The notes: a model not told the origin generated them from the sequence alone. A DNA stretch of 64,000 bases from Mucilaginibacter dorajii (GCF_024808255.1 NZ_JANTYS010000003.1:124001-188000); one strand, 5' to 3'. Counted from the first letter of the stretch, positions 9,462 to 16,964 are shown. Numbers and translations: made by a program.

Positions 9462-11381
9462 TTATCGTTTAAGGCTATGAAGGGTGTTTACCAGCAAGTC
9501 AATTTCGGCGCAGGTATTATAAAATGCCAAAGAAGGCCTCACCGTTGCTTCTACGCCAAAACGCCGCAATATTGGCTGGGCGCAATGGTGTCCCGAGCGT
9601 ACGGCAATACCTTGTTTGTTTAATGCCGCGCCAACTTCTTCTGTTTTATAGCCATCCAACACAAATGATAAAACACTTGCCTTATCGGGAGCTGTACCTA
9701 TCAGACGGATTCCTTTTACTTCCTTCAATAGCTGGGTGGCATAAACCAGTAAATAGTGTTCGTATTGCGCTATCAGTGGCATGCCCAGACGGGTAACGTA
9801 ATCAATGGCAGCACCAAGGCCAACGGCATCTGCAATGTTGCCTGTTCCTGCCTCAAAACGACCTGGGGCATCATGGTATTGGGTATACTCAAAAGTTACA
9901 TCCTTTATCATATTGCCGCCACCCTGCCAGGGCTGTGTTTCATTTAGCAGATCCTCCTTGCCGTAAAGTACACCGATACCTGTGGGGCCAAATACTTTAT
10001 GACCGGAAAATACAAACCAATCGGCATTTAAGGCCTGTACATCAACAGGCATATGCGATACGGATTGAGCGCCATCTACTAATACTTTTGCCCCGGCCAG
10101 GTGTGCCAGGTGTACAATTTGCGCGGCAGGTGTTACTGTACCCAAAGCGTTGGATACCTGGGTAAATGAAACCAGTTTGGTTTTTGGTCCAAGGAGTTTT
10201 ACATATTCATCAATCAGTATCTGCCCGTCATCATCAACAGGGATCACTTTGATCTTCAGCCCCTTTTTTGCAGCTAACTGTTGCCAGGGTACAATATTGG
10301 CGTGGTGTTCCAACTGACTTACAATGATCTCGTCACCAGCGTTCAGGTATTGTTCGCCCCAGCTTTTAGCCACCAGGTTAATAGCCTCTGTAGCGCCACG
10401 AACAAAGATGATCTCGTTGATGGAACGCGCATTTAAAAAGGCCTGCACTTTTTTGCGTGCGCCTTCATAAGCATCAGTTGCCCTTGCAGCCAGTTCATGT
10501 GCTGCCCGGTGGATATTTGAATTTTCGTGCTCGTAAAAATAACTGATACGGTCAATTACCTGCCTTGGCTTTTGCGTTGTGGCAGCGTTATCCAACCAAA
10601 CCAACTGTTTGCCATTAACCTGTTCCCGTAGTATCGGAAAGTCGCGCCTTACGATGTTTACATCAAACGGCGGACTAATGATACTGCTGAATCCTGCCTG
10701 CTTAACTATTTCCGGCTCCGATTTAACAGCCGGCAATCCATGACTATCCGATAAAAAATAAAACGGAGCTTCAGGAGCAACAGGTGCGCCGGCGAATGGC
10801 AAAGCGCTTGATGGCCCTGATGCACGGATATCGCTCAATATTTTCTTCAGGTCGATATCAAAAGCCTGTTCCTGCTGGTATGGAAGTTGGAGCAAACCTT
10901 CAGGAGCATGTGAAAGCTGTTCAACCGGGAAGTTTTGCTTTAAAGCCACATCCGGGATAAGATCAGTTTTTACCAGGTAGGAGTCATAACCAAAGCCCGG
11001 TTTGCCAGGCAATTGCCCGCCAAAAGGCGTACCTCCCTGGATGGGGGCTGTAGAATTAGGATGCCCGCTTAAATTAGGATCCACAAAACTGGTTTGCGGA
11101 TCTTTTAGGTTGACAGCGTTATTCTGATTTACGGCCGATGGCGAAATACCGCCGCCCCCAATTGTACTTGGAGGAGTGGGCTGGGCGGGCGCGTTTATAT
11201 GCTGCGATGAATTAAATAACCCAACATCAGCTATGTTACCCGGTAGCGAGAAAATTTCAGGCACCTGTTGAACAGGTAATTGACTTACGATACCGCCAGG
11301 GCCTGATTTAAACAACTGGTTGGCCAGTTGCTCAAGCTCCTGAAGGTTGGGTAAGTTATCCGGATTAATATTTGTACTCAT
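9462..11381 (-). CDS. Cysteine desulfurase with long N-terminal encapsulin-targeting extension
   Basis: This PLP enzyme removes sulfur from cysteine as a persulfide. The SufS/CsdA-type catalytic domain starts near residue 241 (FDVNIVRRDFPILREQVNGK). The PLP lysine is Lys462 in FSGHKVFGPTG and the persulfide-forming cysteine is Cys600 in RSGHHCAQP. The first 240 residues are low-complexity and rich in Pro, Gly, Gln and Ser, with repeated Leu-Pro pieces (LPNLQELEQLANQLF, PGFGYDSYLVKTD, LPYQQEQAFDI). Known family 2A cargo desulfurases carry such a disordered extension to enter the shell. At 639 residues it is far longer than a free SufS (about 410). The start overlaps the shell gene by 17 bases, so translation of shell and cargo is probably coupled. 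Packaging is inferred from the known family. Confidence 0.93.
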   Translation of the reverse strand: MSTNINPDNLPNLQELEQLANQLFKSGPGGIVSQLPVQQVPEIFSLPGNIADVGLFNSSQHINAPAQPTPPSTIGGGGISPSAVNQNNAVNLKDPQTSFVDPNLSGHPNSTAPIQGGTPFGGQLPGKPGFGYDSYLVKTDLIPDVALKQNFPVEQLSHAPEGLLQLPYQQEQAFDIDLKKILSDIRASGPSSALPFAGAPVAPEAPFYFLSDSHGLPAVKSEPEIVKQAGFSSIISPPFDVNIVRRDFPILREQVNGKQLVWLDNAATTQKPRQVIDRISYFYEHENSNIHRAAHELAARATDAYEGARKKVQAFLNARSINEIIFVRGATEAINLVAKSWGEQYLNAGDEIIVSQLEHHANIVPWQQLAAKKGLKIKVIPVDDDGQILIDEYVKLLGPKTKLVSFTQVSNALGTVTPAAQIVHLAHLAGAKVLVDGAQSVSHMPVDVQALNADWFVFSGHKVFGPTGIGVLYGKEDLLNETQPWQGGGNMIKDVTFEYTQYHDAPGRFEAGTGNIADAVGLGAAIDYVTRLGMPLIAQYEHYLLVYATQLLKEVKGIRLIGTAPDKASVLSFVLDGYKTEEVGAALNKQGIAVRSGHHCAQPILRRFGVEATVRPSLAFYNTCAEIDLLVNTLHSLKR

Positions 11382-12285
11382 GGTAATTACCTAAATCAAC
11401 ATCTTCTAAAACAGCAATAGCGTCATCAACCAATACAGCCAATGAGCAATAAAGCGAAACCAGGTAAGAGGCTATTGCTTTATTATTTATCCCCATAAAG
11501 CGCACTGATAACCCAGGTGATTGTTCGCCCGGCAAACCTGGCTGAAACAGGCCTACAACTCCCTGGCGACTTTCGCCGGTGCGTAAAAGAATGATTTTTG
11601 ATTTGTTATTAACGATAGGCAATTTGTCTGACGGGATGAGCGGAATGCCCCTCCATGTAATAAACTGCGAACCGAATAACGAAACAGTTGGCGGAGGTAC
11701 ACCACGGCGGGTACATTCGCGGCCAAAAGCGGCAATTGCCAAAGGATGTAACAGGAAAAATCCGGGCTCTTTCCAAACTTTGGTGATCAGTTCGTCCAGA
11801 TCATCAGGGGTAGGGGGGCCTAACCTGGTTTTAATTTTTTGTGACGCGGCAACGCTGCTTAACAACCCGTATTCGGTGTTGTTGATCAGTTCGCTTTCCT
11901 GTCTTTCCTTAACAATTTCGATAGTAAGACGCAACTGCTCACTGATTTGATTGTAAGGCTTGCTGTATAGATCAGATACGCGGGTGTGCACATCTAATAC
12001 TGTGTTTACAGCACTCAGGTTATACTCGCGCGGATTTTCTTCATAATCAACAAAGGTTGATGGCAGCTCGCGTTCGTCGCGGTTAGAGCAATCTACTTCT
12101 ACATTGTTGGCATCTATCACCTTGTTTAAGCGGTAAACGCCAGATTCAACAGGAACCCAGTTTAATAAATGCGTAAGCCAGCGAGGCGTAATGGTTGATA
12201 GCTGTGGTACGGTACGTGTTGCTACGGCTAACTGCCTGGCGGCTACATCACCAAGGGCGGTTTGTTTTGGTTTTTGGTCTGGCAT
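11365..12285 (-). CDS. Encapsulin nanocompartment shell protein, family 2A (SrpI-like)
   Basis: The 306-residue protein has the HK97 phage-capsid-derived shell fold of family 2A encapsulins. I recognise the SrpI pattern: an N-terminal arm (ALGDVAARQLAVATRTVPQ), then PRWLTHLLNWVPVESGVYRLNKV, an E-loop region with DYEENPREYNLSAVNTVLDV, and the A-domain SVRFMGINNKAIASYLVSLY near the C-terminus. There is no cyclic-nucleotide-binding insertion, which separates 2A from 2B. It is the first gene of the operon with its cargo desulfurase directly downstream, as in Synechococcus, where the shell is sulfur-responsive. The 5' UTR is short and the promoter carries the operator at 12361-12377. Confidence 0.92.
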   Translation of the reverse strand: MPDQKPKQTALGDVAARQLAVATRTVPQLSTITPRWLTHLLNWVPVESGVYRLNKVIDANNVEVDCSNRDERELPSTFVDYEENPREYNLSAVNTVLDVHTRVSDLYSKPYNQISEQLRLTIEIVKERQESELINNTEYGLLSSVAASQKIKTRLGPPTPDDLDELITKVWKEPGFFLLHPLAIAAFGRECTRRGVPPPTVSLFGSQFITWRGIPLIPSDKLPIVNNKSKIILLRTGESRQGVVGLFQPGLPGEQSPGLSVRFMGINNKAIASYLVSLYCSLAVLVDDAIAVLEDVDLGNYHEYKY

Positions 12286-12360
12286 ACAATAAGTTGAAAT
12301 TGCTTAATATGAATTAATGTTTATGAACTTTAACAGTGAATACAATTATAATACATTAAT

Positions 12361-12377
12361 TCTATAGAATTAGTATA
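12361..12377 (-). promoter_or_regulatory. Candidate sulfur-regulon operator A (encapsulin operon)
   Basis: On the minus strand this reads TATAC-TAATTCT-ATAGA, a 5-7-5 inverted repeat that matches the shared consensus TCTAY-N7-RTAGA with one mismatch. It lies 76 bases before the shell start codon and just upstream of a TATAATTG box that could be the -7 element. The same element precedes five other transcription units in this window. The regulator is not encoded here. Confidence 0.7.
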
Positions 12378-12444
12378 GTATTTAAATTTATGAATAAAAT
12401 AATCGTTGGTTGGGCAGGTTTAATTAAAATTTAATATTGTTGTT

Positions 12445-12591
12445 TTAGGGAAATATGCTTGAATTGCCGGAGACAACCACCGGATTTTGTGCGGAGTTCT
12501 TAGTCAGCAGTTTGCTGTTGCCGAAGAAATTTTTGATAGCTGCTATCTTGCCAGTGCGTACCAGGTATCCTATGAAGAGTGCTATTAACAT
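12445..12591 (-). CDS. Small 48-residue putative membrane protein after the dioxygenase gene
   Basis: The ATG lies 5 bases after the stop of the dioxygenase gene at 12597-13403, in the same orientation, so the two are probably cotranscribed and cotranslated. The N-terminus (MLIALFIGYLVRTGKIAAIK) is a single short hydrophobic segment followed by basic residues. The tail is polar and Ser/Asn-rich. I know no family for it. Expression as a real protein is supported only by tight spacing and the membrane-segment-like composition. Confidence 0.45.
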   Translation of the reverse strand: MLIALFIGYLVRTGKIAAIKNFFGNSKLLTKNSAQNPVVVSGNSSIFP

Positions 12592-12596
12592 GGTCG

Positions 12597-13403
12597 TTAT
12601 TTAACAATGCCTGCAAACCGTTGATAAAAAGCTGTAGGGCTATCAGCATGCTTGGGCTCGTATTTCCCTGCTATGATAGGGATATAAATTACCCGCCTGC
12701 GGCTTTCTTCGCCGATGACTGTTGATTGGGCTACCCGGTGCCACAGCCTTCCGTCATGAATGGTTAAATCGCCTGCGGTTGGTGTAATGGCCACTTCATT
12801 TTCATCGGTATCGTGATCAAGAAAATACTTTTTGCGGAAAAGCATCTGGTAAAGGCTTTGTTGGTGTGTCCCGGGTAAAATGCGCAATCCGCCATTCTCT
12901 GGCTTCAGTGTGCTCAGGTGAATCCCCACATTCAGCATTGGATTTAAGCGCGAACCGTGGAAAATATCGCGCAGGCCATCGGTATGCCAGCCCATTTTGG
13001 TAAAACTGCTTTCGGGGCCGTTTACATAGTGATTAAAAACCATCCCGTCTTTTTCATCGGTACCCAGGCGTGCGCCATCGCCAATAAGGTTAAGCAATAC
13101 CTGGAAACGCGGATCTTTAGCAAACTCATCCAATACAGCATGGTGCTTATTGATAAAGGCAAAACGCTGCACAATAGGGGAGCCATCCACATCTTTACCA
13201 TATTTTATAGGCACACCGTTTACTTTATCTACCTTATTAGCGATCCATTGTTGCTGCACCTGTTTTGATGCATCTATAATGTCGGTCACTGTTTCGGGTT
13301 TTATGAAATTAGTGAAGTGTATAAAGCCGTGCTGGTTAAAAAAAGCTTGTTGTTGCGGCGTAATAGTACTGCCTAAGGTAAATTTTTGATATGGGTTTGC
13401 CAT
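12597..13403 (-). CDS. Phytanoyl-CoA dioxygenase (PhyH)-family Fe(II)/2-oxoglutarate oxygenase
   Basis: The 268-residue cupin-fold protein carries the iron-binding HxD in GWHTDGLRDIF (about residues 139-141) and a distal histidine in HDGRLWHRVAQS. An arginine of the RRRVIYIPI strand could anchor 2-oxoglutarate. This family hydroxylates many substrates, so the exact one cannot be told. Its promoter carries the sulfur-regulon operator (13591) and its 5' UTR carries a poly-cysteine leader (13496-13543). Oxidative release of sulfur from an organosulfur compound, as TauD does for taurine, is therefore an attractive inference, though this protein is PhyH-like and not TauD-like. Confidence 0.85.
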   Translation of the reverse strand: MANPYQKFTLGSTITPQQQAFFNQHGFIHFTNFIKPETVTDIIDASKQVQQQWIANKVDKVNGVPIKYGKDVDGSPIVQRFAFINKHHAVLDEFAKDPRFQVLLNLIGDGARLGTDEKDGMVFNHYVNGPESSFTKMGWHTDGLRDIFHGSRLNPMLNVGIHLSTLKPENGGLRILPGTHQQSLYQMLFRKKYFLDHDTDENEVAITPTAGDLTIHDGRLWHRVAQSTVIGEESRRRVIYIPIIAGKYEPKHADSPTAFYQRFAGIVK

Positions 13404-13495
13404 GAGATACGGTTATTAATGCGTTAAAAAGATGGTATAAAACTGGTTACCGCGCTAAGCGGCATTTAAGATCGGAAGCAGGTCCGTTGGGGAAA

Positions 13496-13543
13496 TTAAC
13501 AACAACAGCTACACATGACCCTTTTTGGGAAGGGCATTCGCAT
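13496..13543 (-). CDS. Poly-cysteine leader peptide L1 (MRMPFPKRVMCSCCC)
   Basis: A 15-codon ORF lies in the 5' UTR of the dioxygenase gene, ending in Cys-Ser-Cys-Cys-Cys-stop, 92 bases before the start codon. It is too short for normal gene callers. Five other leaders in the window share the cysteine-rich end. A ribosome starved of Cys-tRNA would stall on the last codons, so this is a candidate cysteine-sensing attenuator. A 4-bp GC stem (CCGC/GCGG) follows within the next 50 bases. Confidence 0.75.
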   Translation of the reverse strand: MRMPFPKRVMCSCCC

Positions 13544-13590
13544 GGTAAATGCAAAGGATATGTGTTGGTGGTAATTCAATGTATATAATA

Positions 13591-13607
13591 TCTATGTATT
13601 TAATAGA
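13591..13607 (-). promoter_or_regulatory. Candidate sulfur-regulon operator B (dioxygenase gene)
   Basis: This is a perfect 5-7-5 inverted repeat, TCTAT-TAAATAC-ATAGA read on the minus strand. It lies 188 bases before the dioxygenase start and about 48 bases before leader L1. A TACATTGA box 7 bases further downstream may be the -7 element. Confidence 0.75.
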
Positions 13608-13660
13608 CTATTGCAAAAGTATTGAATTAATTTAATCAAACAAGTTTTTGTGAATTTTTT

Positions 13661-14440
13661 TTATTGTTTGTATAAACCGGCCGTGATATGTTCGATAAAA
13701 GCTTTTGGACTATGCTTTGCGGCCAGGGAGGATAGTTTGTTTAAGAAACCCGGTACAATCTCCGCCTTTTTTCGCAACAAGCCATTGATGCCTATACGTG
13801 CTACTTCATCGGCGGTCATATTAAATTTGGCGGCAAGTTCGGCCAATGCATCCATACCGGCGCTGTGCGCAAAACCTGTATCGGTAGGACCAGGACAAAG
13901 ACAACTTACCGATACGGTAGTTGACTTCAACTCATGCCGTAAAGCCCTGCTGAATGATAATACAAATGATTTTGATGCCGCATATACCGCCAGCGTAGGT
14001 ACTGCCTGGTAGGCGGCTGTGCTGCTCACATTTAAAATATAAGCTTGCTTTTGCGATTTTAAAGCGGGTATTAAATGATGTGAAAGCTCAACCAGGGCTG
14101 TCATGTTTACCTGCATCATGCTTGCTTGACTAATAATATCCAGTTCGCCGAAGTTGCCCCAAATACCCAGACCTGCATTGTTAATTAATATAGATACAGG
14201 TACATTTAATGTTTTAATCCATTCTGCAATTTGGCTGGCAGTGCCGCTAACAGAAAGATCGGCTACATAATAATAGGTAGCTTCAACGCTATATTGAGAT
14301 TTGACAAGTGTTGTTAAATTTTCCAGCTCATTTGCAGACCGGGCAACCAGCAACAGGTTGTAGCCTTTTTGAGCAAGCAATAACGCTATCGCCCTGCCTA
14401 TGCCCTTACTTGCACCTGTTATTAAAGCATACTCCTTCAT
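13661..14440 (-). CDS. Short-chain dehydrogenase/reductase (SDR)
   Basis: This 259-residue classical SDR has the cofactor motif TGASKGIGRA near the N-terminus, the NNAG strand (ILINNAGLGIWG) and the catalytic YAASK (Tyr-x-x-x-Lys) preceded by a serine in LNVSSTAAY. The C-terminal PGPTDTGFAHSAG loop is typical of the DltE/YqjQ-like group. It is cytosolic and uses NAD(P)H; the substrate is unknown. The gene is divergent from the papain-like secreted protein at 14673. Operator C lies between them, so both may respond to the same regulator. Confidence 0.9.
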   Translation of the reverse strand: MKEYALITGASKGIGRAIALLLAQKGYNLLLVARSANELENLTTLVKSQYSVEATYYYVADLSVSGTASQIAEWIKTLNVPVSILINNAGLGIWGNFGELDIISQASMMQVNMTALVELSHHLIPALKSQKQAYILNVSSTAAYQAVPTLAVYAASKSFVLSFSRALRHELKSTTVSVSCLCPGPTDTGFAHSAGMDALAELAAKFNMTADEVARIGINGLLRKKAEIVPGFLNKLSSLAAKHSPKAFIEHITAGLYKQ

Positions 14441-14494
14441 TTTGCAATTGTTTAAGCCATTAAAAATTCATCCGTGTGCAAGTTTAATAAATAC

Positions 14495-14511
14495 TCTACT
14501 AATTTTGTAGA
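14495..14511 (+). promoter_or_regulatory. Candidate sulfur-regulon operator C with overlapping promoter
   Basis: The sequence TCTAC-TAATTTT-GTAGA is a perfect 5-7-5 inverted repeat. Its TTTG (14504-14507) and the downstream TATGTTTG (14528-14535) are exactly 20 bases apart, which fits the Bacteroidota -33/-7 promoter consensus. A bound protein would cover the -33 element. Transcription would begin near 14540, almost at the ATG of leader L2. It sits between divergent genes. Confidence 0.78.
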
Positions 14512-14543
14512 CTATTTAAAATGTTATTATGTTTGTACCGGAT

Positions 14544-14603
14544 ATGAAAAATAAGGGAGTTTATTTACCGGCTATTTATAGTGATCGTTGTTGTTGCGGA
14601 TAA
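14544..14603 (+). CDS. Poly-cysteine leader peptide L2 (MKNKGVYLPAIYSDRCCCG)
   Basis: This 19-codon ORF ends in Arg-Cys-Cys-Cys-Gly-stop, 69 bases before the start of the secreted protein at 14673. The predicted transcription start near 14540 leaves only a few bases of 5' UTR, so translation may be leaderless or nearly so. That arrangement is known for cysteine-responsive leader ORFs in mycobacteria. Its function as an attenuator here is inferred. Confidence 0.75.
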   Translation: MKNKGVYLPAIYSDRCCCG

Positions 14604-14672
14604 AATAGATTTGCACCTATACTGATTGCGGCATCCTGCTGTTAATAACAATATCAATTTAAATTTTTCTGT

Positions 14673-15863
14673 ATGTCCATCTCCTATATATTACGTTTTA
14701 GCAAGGCTTTACCTGTTATCATTTGCCTGTTGTTTACTATGTCAGCCCATGCCCAGTTATCTGCTGCGGTACATTACAGGCCCACCAGGCCAGATACATC
14801 AGATATCAACATTAATGATTTATCTTTAAAAAGCGCAAATAAAGCAACCACTGCTGCAGCCAATGAGTCAAATTCCAATACTGTTAAAATAAATTTTATA
14901 GAAAACTTGGAAACCCACTTAAGCAACCGGCAGGAGCGTAAATTGCTGATGGGTTATTTAAAAGAACTTTCGGCAGATAATAGCGAAATAACCTATAACC
15001 AATCAAAGGTGAAGCTTTATTACCGGCTGGCCAATGTATTCGCCAGGCTAAGGCTATATCCGCTGGCTATGAAATGCTTCTTCAAAACAATCAAGCAAAA
15101 TAAGGTACCCGGTGACGAGCCAAGTACCAGTTCTGCTATTGATTCGCTAACAGCTGATAGCGCCGCTCAGCAAAAGTTGGATAAAAGCGGGTACCTGGCT
15201 ATTAATTCAAGCGACGACTCCCTGTTTGTTAACAATCCCCGCCCCACTGATTTAAACGACAAAACTGAAAAGAAAAGTAAGGCAATTACCTATGACCGTA
15301 TTACCGGAACTTTCAACGACGGTAAAAAGGCCGCTGCTTATGCATTGTTATTTCACGTGAAGCAGCCGGTGCCGGGAAAACCCAAGGTATTTAAACTGGC
15401 TAATACCGGGCACACTTTTATTACGCTTATTAAATATAATACCGATTCAAGTTCTGTTTCTGTTTCGTTTGGTTTTTATCCGCAAAAGGATAACCTGATA
15501 TTTTCGGCAACGCCCTGGAACCCCACCTGCTCGGGAACCTTTAAAAACGACAATGATCATAACTGGGATGAAGTGTTAGGCCGTTTTATCTCTAAAAGAC
15601 GGTTTGACCGGATCATGAAATTGATAAAAGATTATGATGGATTAGATTACCATCTATCTAAAAACAATTGTACCGATTTTGCCCTTAAAGCGGCTTCATT
15701 TGCTGGCTTTGGCGTTACCGAAACAAAGGGAAGCTGGCCTTTAGGCCATGGGAATAACCCAGGCACCACTGGGCAGGGAATCCTATCCGGAGCTGTATCC
15801 GGCATAAACGGAACGCGGGATATTTTTGTAGATTACGATAAATCACTATTAAAAAATAATTAA
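14673..15863 (+). CDS. Secreted protein with putative permuted NlpC/P60-like (papain-fold) domain
   Basis: The 396-residue protein starts with a signal peptide (residues 1-27, cut near SAHAQ). Residues 60-150 are a helical, charged segment; about 150-210 looks like a flexible linker. The C-terminal domain (about 220-370) has a histidine in NTGHTFITLIKY and a cysteine in SKNNCTDFALKAA. These resemble the His/Cys pair of DUF4105-like or LRAT-like papain-fold proteins. Hydrolysis or transfer on a thiol or amide substrate is possible, but I cannot assign a reaction. It is preceded by operator C and leader L2, so it belongs to the sulfur regulon. An alternative ATG at 14626 is in another frame and rejected. 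Confidence 0.7.
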   Translation: MSISYILRFSKALPVIICLLFTMSAHAQLSAAVHYRPTRPDTSDININDLSLKSANKATTAAANESNSNTVKINFIENLETHLSNRQERKLLMGYLKELSADNSEITYNQSKVKLYYRLANVFARLRLYPLAMKCFFKTIKQNKVPGDEPSTSSAIDSLTADSAAQQKLDKSGYLAINSSDDSLFVNNPRPTDLNDKTEKKSKAITYDRITGTFNDGKKAAAYALLFHVKQPVPGKPKVFKLANTGHTFITLIKYNTDSSSVSVSFGFYPQKDNLIFSATPWNPTCSGTFKNDNDHNWDEVLGRFISKRRFDRIMKLIKDYDGLDYHLSKNNCTDFALKAASFAGFGVTETKGSWPLGHGNNPGTTGQGILSGAVSGINGTRDIFVDYDKSLLKNN

Positions 15864-15873
15864 TTCTATAATG

Positions 15874-15890
15874 TCTATGGATTTAATAGA
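15874..15890 (+). promoter_or_regulatory. Candidate sulfur-regulon operator D and promoter
   Basis: The perfect inverted repeat TCTAT-GGATTTA-ATAGA starts 11 bases after the stop of the preceding gene. A consensus -7 box TATATTTG follows at 15900-15907, with 9 bases between. Transcription should begin near 15911. This drives leader L3 and the DsbD-alpha-like gene. Confidence 0.78.
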
Positions 15891-15911
15891 ATATAATTGT
15901 ATATTTGTGAC

Positions 15912-15982
15912 GTTATAGCATTTGGTACTCCTTCGGCACAGGAAGGAGATTGGTATTTATAACCTGTAACTTAAGCTATAAC
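15912..15982 (+). ncRNA. Candidate structured 5' UTR element (three-way junction), unclassified
   Basis: An 8-bp closing stem (GTTATAGC 15912-15919 with GCTATAAC 15975-15982) begins right at the predicted transcription start. Inside are a 7-bp hairpin (CTCCTTC 15928-15934 with GAAGGAG 15942-15948) and a smaller GGT/ACC hairpin (15952-15964). It lacks the AGCAAC and GGTGCTAA signatures of SAM-I, so it is not the same class as the riboswitches at 16965 and 38496. It occupies the position those have in sister operons. The structure is seen by eye only. Confidence 0.45.
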
Positions 15983-16000
15983 TAATAAACTTAATCATAA

Positions 16001-16072
16001 ATGAATACATTCTACTACCAGTTTTCTAATACGCCCGGCCGGTATTATAGCGTTATCCTGATGTGTTGTTGA
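16001..16072 (+). CDS. Poly-cysteine leader peptide L3 (MNTFYYQF...LMCC)
   Basis: This 23-codon ORF starts MNTFYYQFSN and ends Leu-Met-Cys-Cys-stop, 53 bases before the DsbD-alpha-like gene. Its first residues resemble those of leader L5 (MNTFHYHYPH), suggesting duplicated leader cassettes. It follows the structured element at 15912-15982. Confidence 0.75.
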   Translation: MNTFYYQFSNTPGRYYSVILMCC

Positions 16073-16125
16073 TATATCATCTGCAACCTGCTACATAGGA
16101 TACACTTTACAAAATCATTTACCTT

Positions 16126-16572
16126 ATGAAAAAAATTATACTAACGGCCATAGCCATTACTTTAAGCAGCGAGGTTTTCGCACAGATACTAACTCCTGTA
16201 AAATGGTCATATGCGGCCAAAAAGGTTGATAAAGATCAAGCAGTTGTATTTATAAAAGCCACCATAGATAAAGGCTGGCATATTTACTCGCAGCACCTTA
16301 CGGATGGCGGACCGGTTAAAACGACGCTGAAGTTTGCAGAAAACAATGATTACGCCCTAATAGGCAATGTCATCGAACCCAAATCGGTTACTAAGTATGA
16401 AAAATCATTTAGTATGAACGTGCAGTACTTTGAGCAATCGGTAATATTTCAGCAAAAAATAAAATTGAAGGCCGGGCAGGCTACCGTAAACGGAACCGTA
16501 AATTATATGGTATGTAGCAACCAGCAATGCCTGCCACCAGAAGATGTAGAATTTAATATTCCTGTAAAATAA
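16126..16572 (+). CDS. DsbD N-terminal (alpha)-domain-like periplasmic protein
   Basis: This 148-residue exported protein has a signal peptide at residues 1-19 (cut near VFAQ). The mature part matches the immunoglobulin-like N-terminal domain of the thiol reductase DsbD, with KATIDKGWHIYSQHL near residue 45 and the paired cysteines in MVCSNQQCLPPEDVEF near the C-terminus. In DsbD these two cysteines receive electrons and pass them to periplasmic oxidised thiols. Here the domain stands alone, without the transmembrane and thioredoxin parts. The adjacent TlpA-like proteins may be partners. It is preceded by operator D and leader L3, so expression should respond to sulfur supply. Confidence 0.85.
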   Translation: MKKIILTAIAITLSSEVFAQILTPVKWSYAAKKVDKDQAVVFIKATIDKGWHIYSQHLTDGGPVKTTLKFAENNDYALIGNVIEPKSVTKYEKSFSMNVQYFEQSVIFQQKIKLKAGQATVNGTVNYMVCSNQQCLPPEDVEFNIPVK

Positions 16573-16635
16573 AATACCTAATCATTCATGCAGCCGATAG
16601 CCACCAATTAACCTGCTGTACTTTTAAATAATACC

Positions 16636-16710
16636 ATGAACTTAAGCAGAAATTTAATAGTCCTGGCCCGCAAACAGAATGGTGGCATCCCTTTCTGTTG
16701 TTATTGCTAA
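16636..16710 (+). CDS. Orphan poly-cysteine leader peptide L4 (ends PFCCYC)
   Basis: This 24-codon ORF begins MNLSRNLIVL and ends Phe-Cys-Cys-Tyr-Cys-stop, 63 bases after the DsbD-alpha-like gene. It fits the leader family, but no gene follows in its transcript. The next 170 bases contain only a large inverted repeat and then operator E. It may be a leftover from a deleted gene, or may control readthrough into the TlpA operon. Confidence 0.6.
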   Translation: MNLSRNLIVLARKQNGGIPFCCYC

Positions 16711-16754
16711 AAGCATCCTTCCAGCCATTTTTTTGAATATCCATTATAAGATAT

Positions 16755-16827
16755 ACATCCTGGCTGTACTAAGTGCGTTGCTTTGCTATGGTGGTAATTC
16801 AGGCGTGTGCTGTACAGTCCAGGATGT
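16755..16827 (+). terminator. Large imperfect inverted repeat between two sulfur-regulated units
   Basis: The arm ACATCCTGGCTGTAC (16755-16769) pairs with 16812-16827 apart from one bulged base. The loop is 42 bases. An AT-rich TTATTATTTTA follows. It lies between orphan leader L4 and operator E and may end the upstream transcript, or be a conditional terminator for L4. Confidence 0.5.
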
Positions 16828-16878
16828 TTATTATTTTACAAGATAAACAATTAGTAAAAGATAAAAAATTAAAAATAT

Positions 16879-16895
16879 TCTACTAAATCTATAGA
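16879..16895 (+). promoter_or_regulatory. Candidate sulfur-regulon operator E and promoter
   Basis: TCTAC-TAAATCT-ATAGA matches the 5-7-5 consensus with one base of asymmetry between arms. A near-consensus -7 box TGTATTTG follows at 16902-16909, so transcription should start near 16913. A perfect 8-bp hairpin (CTAATTAA/TTAATTAG, 16938-16961) precedes the riboswitch. Confidence 0.75.
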
Positions 16896-16964
16896 TTTTA
16901 TTGTATTTGTCATATTTATTATTATCTTTACACCATTCTAATTAACCCCACCATTAATTAGTTG

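Noticed and set aside
12330..12356. Eight-codon minus-strand ORF with two Cys (MYYNCIHC) just before the encapsulin gene
   Set aside because: It overlaps the probable -7 box TATAATTG, so it would not be transcribed in full. The cysteines are not in a run.
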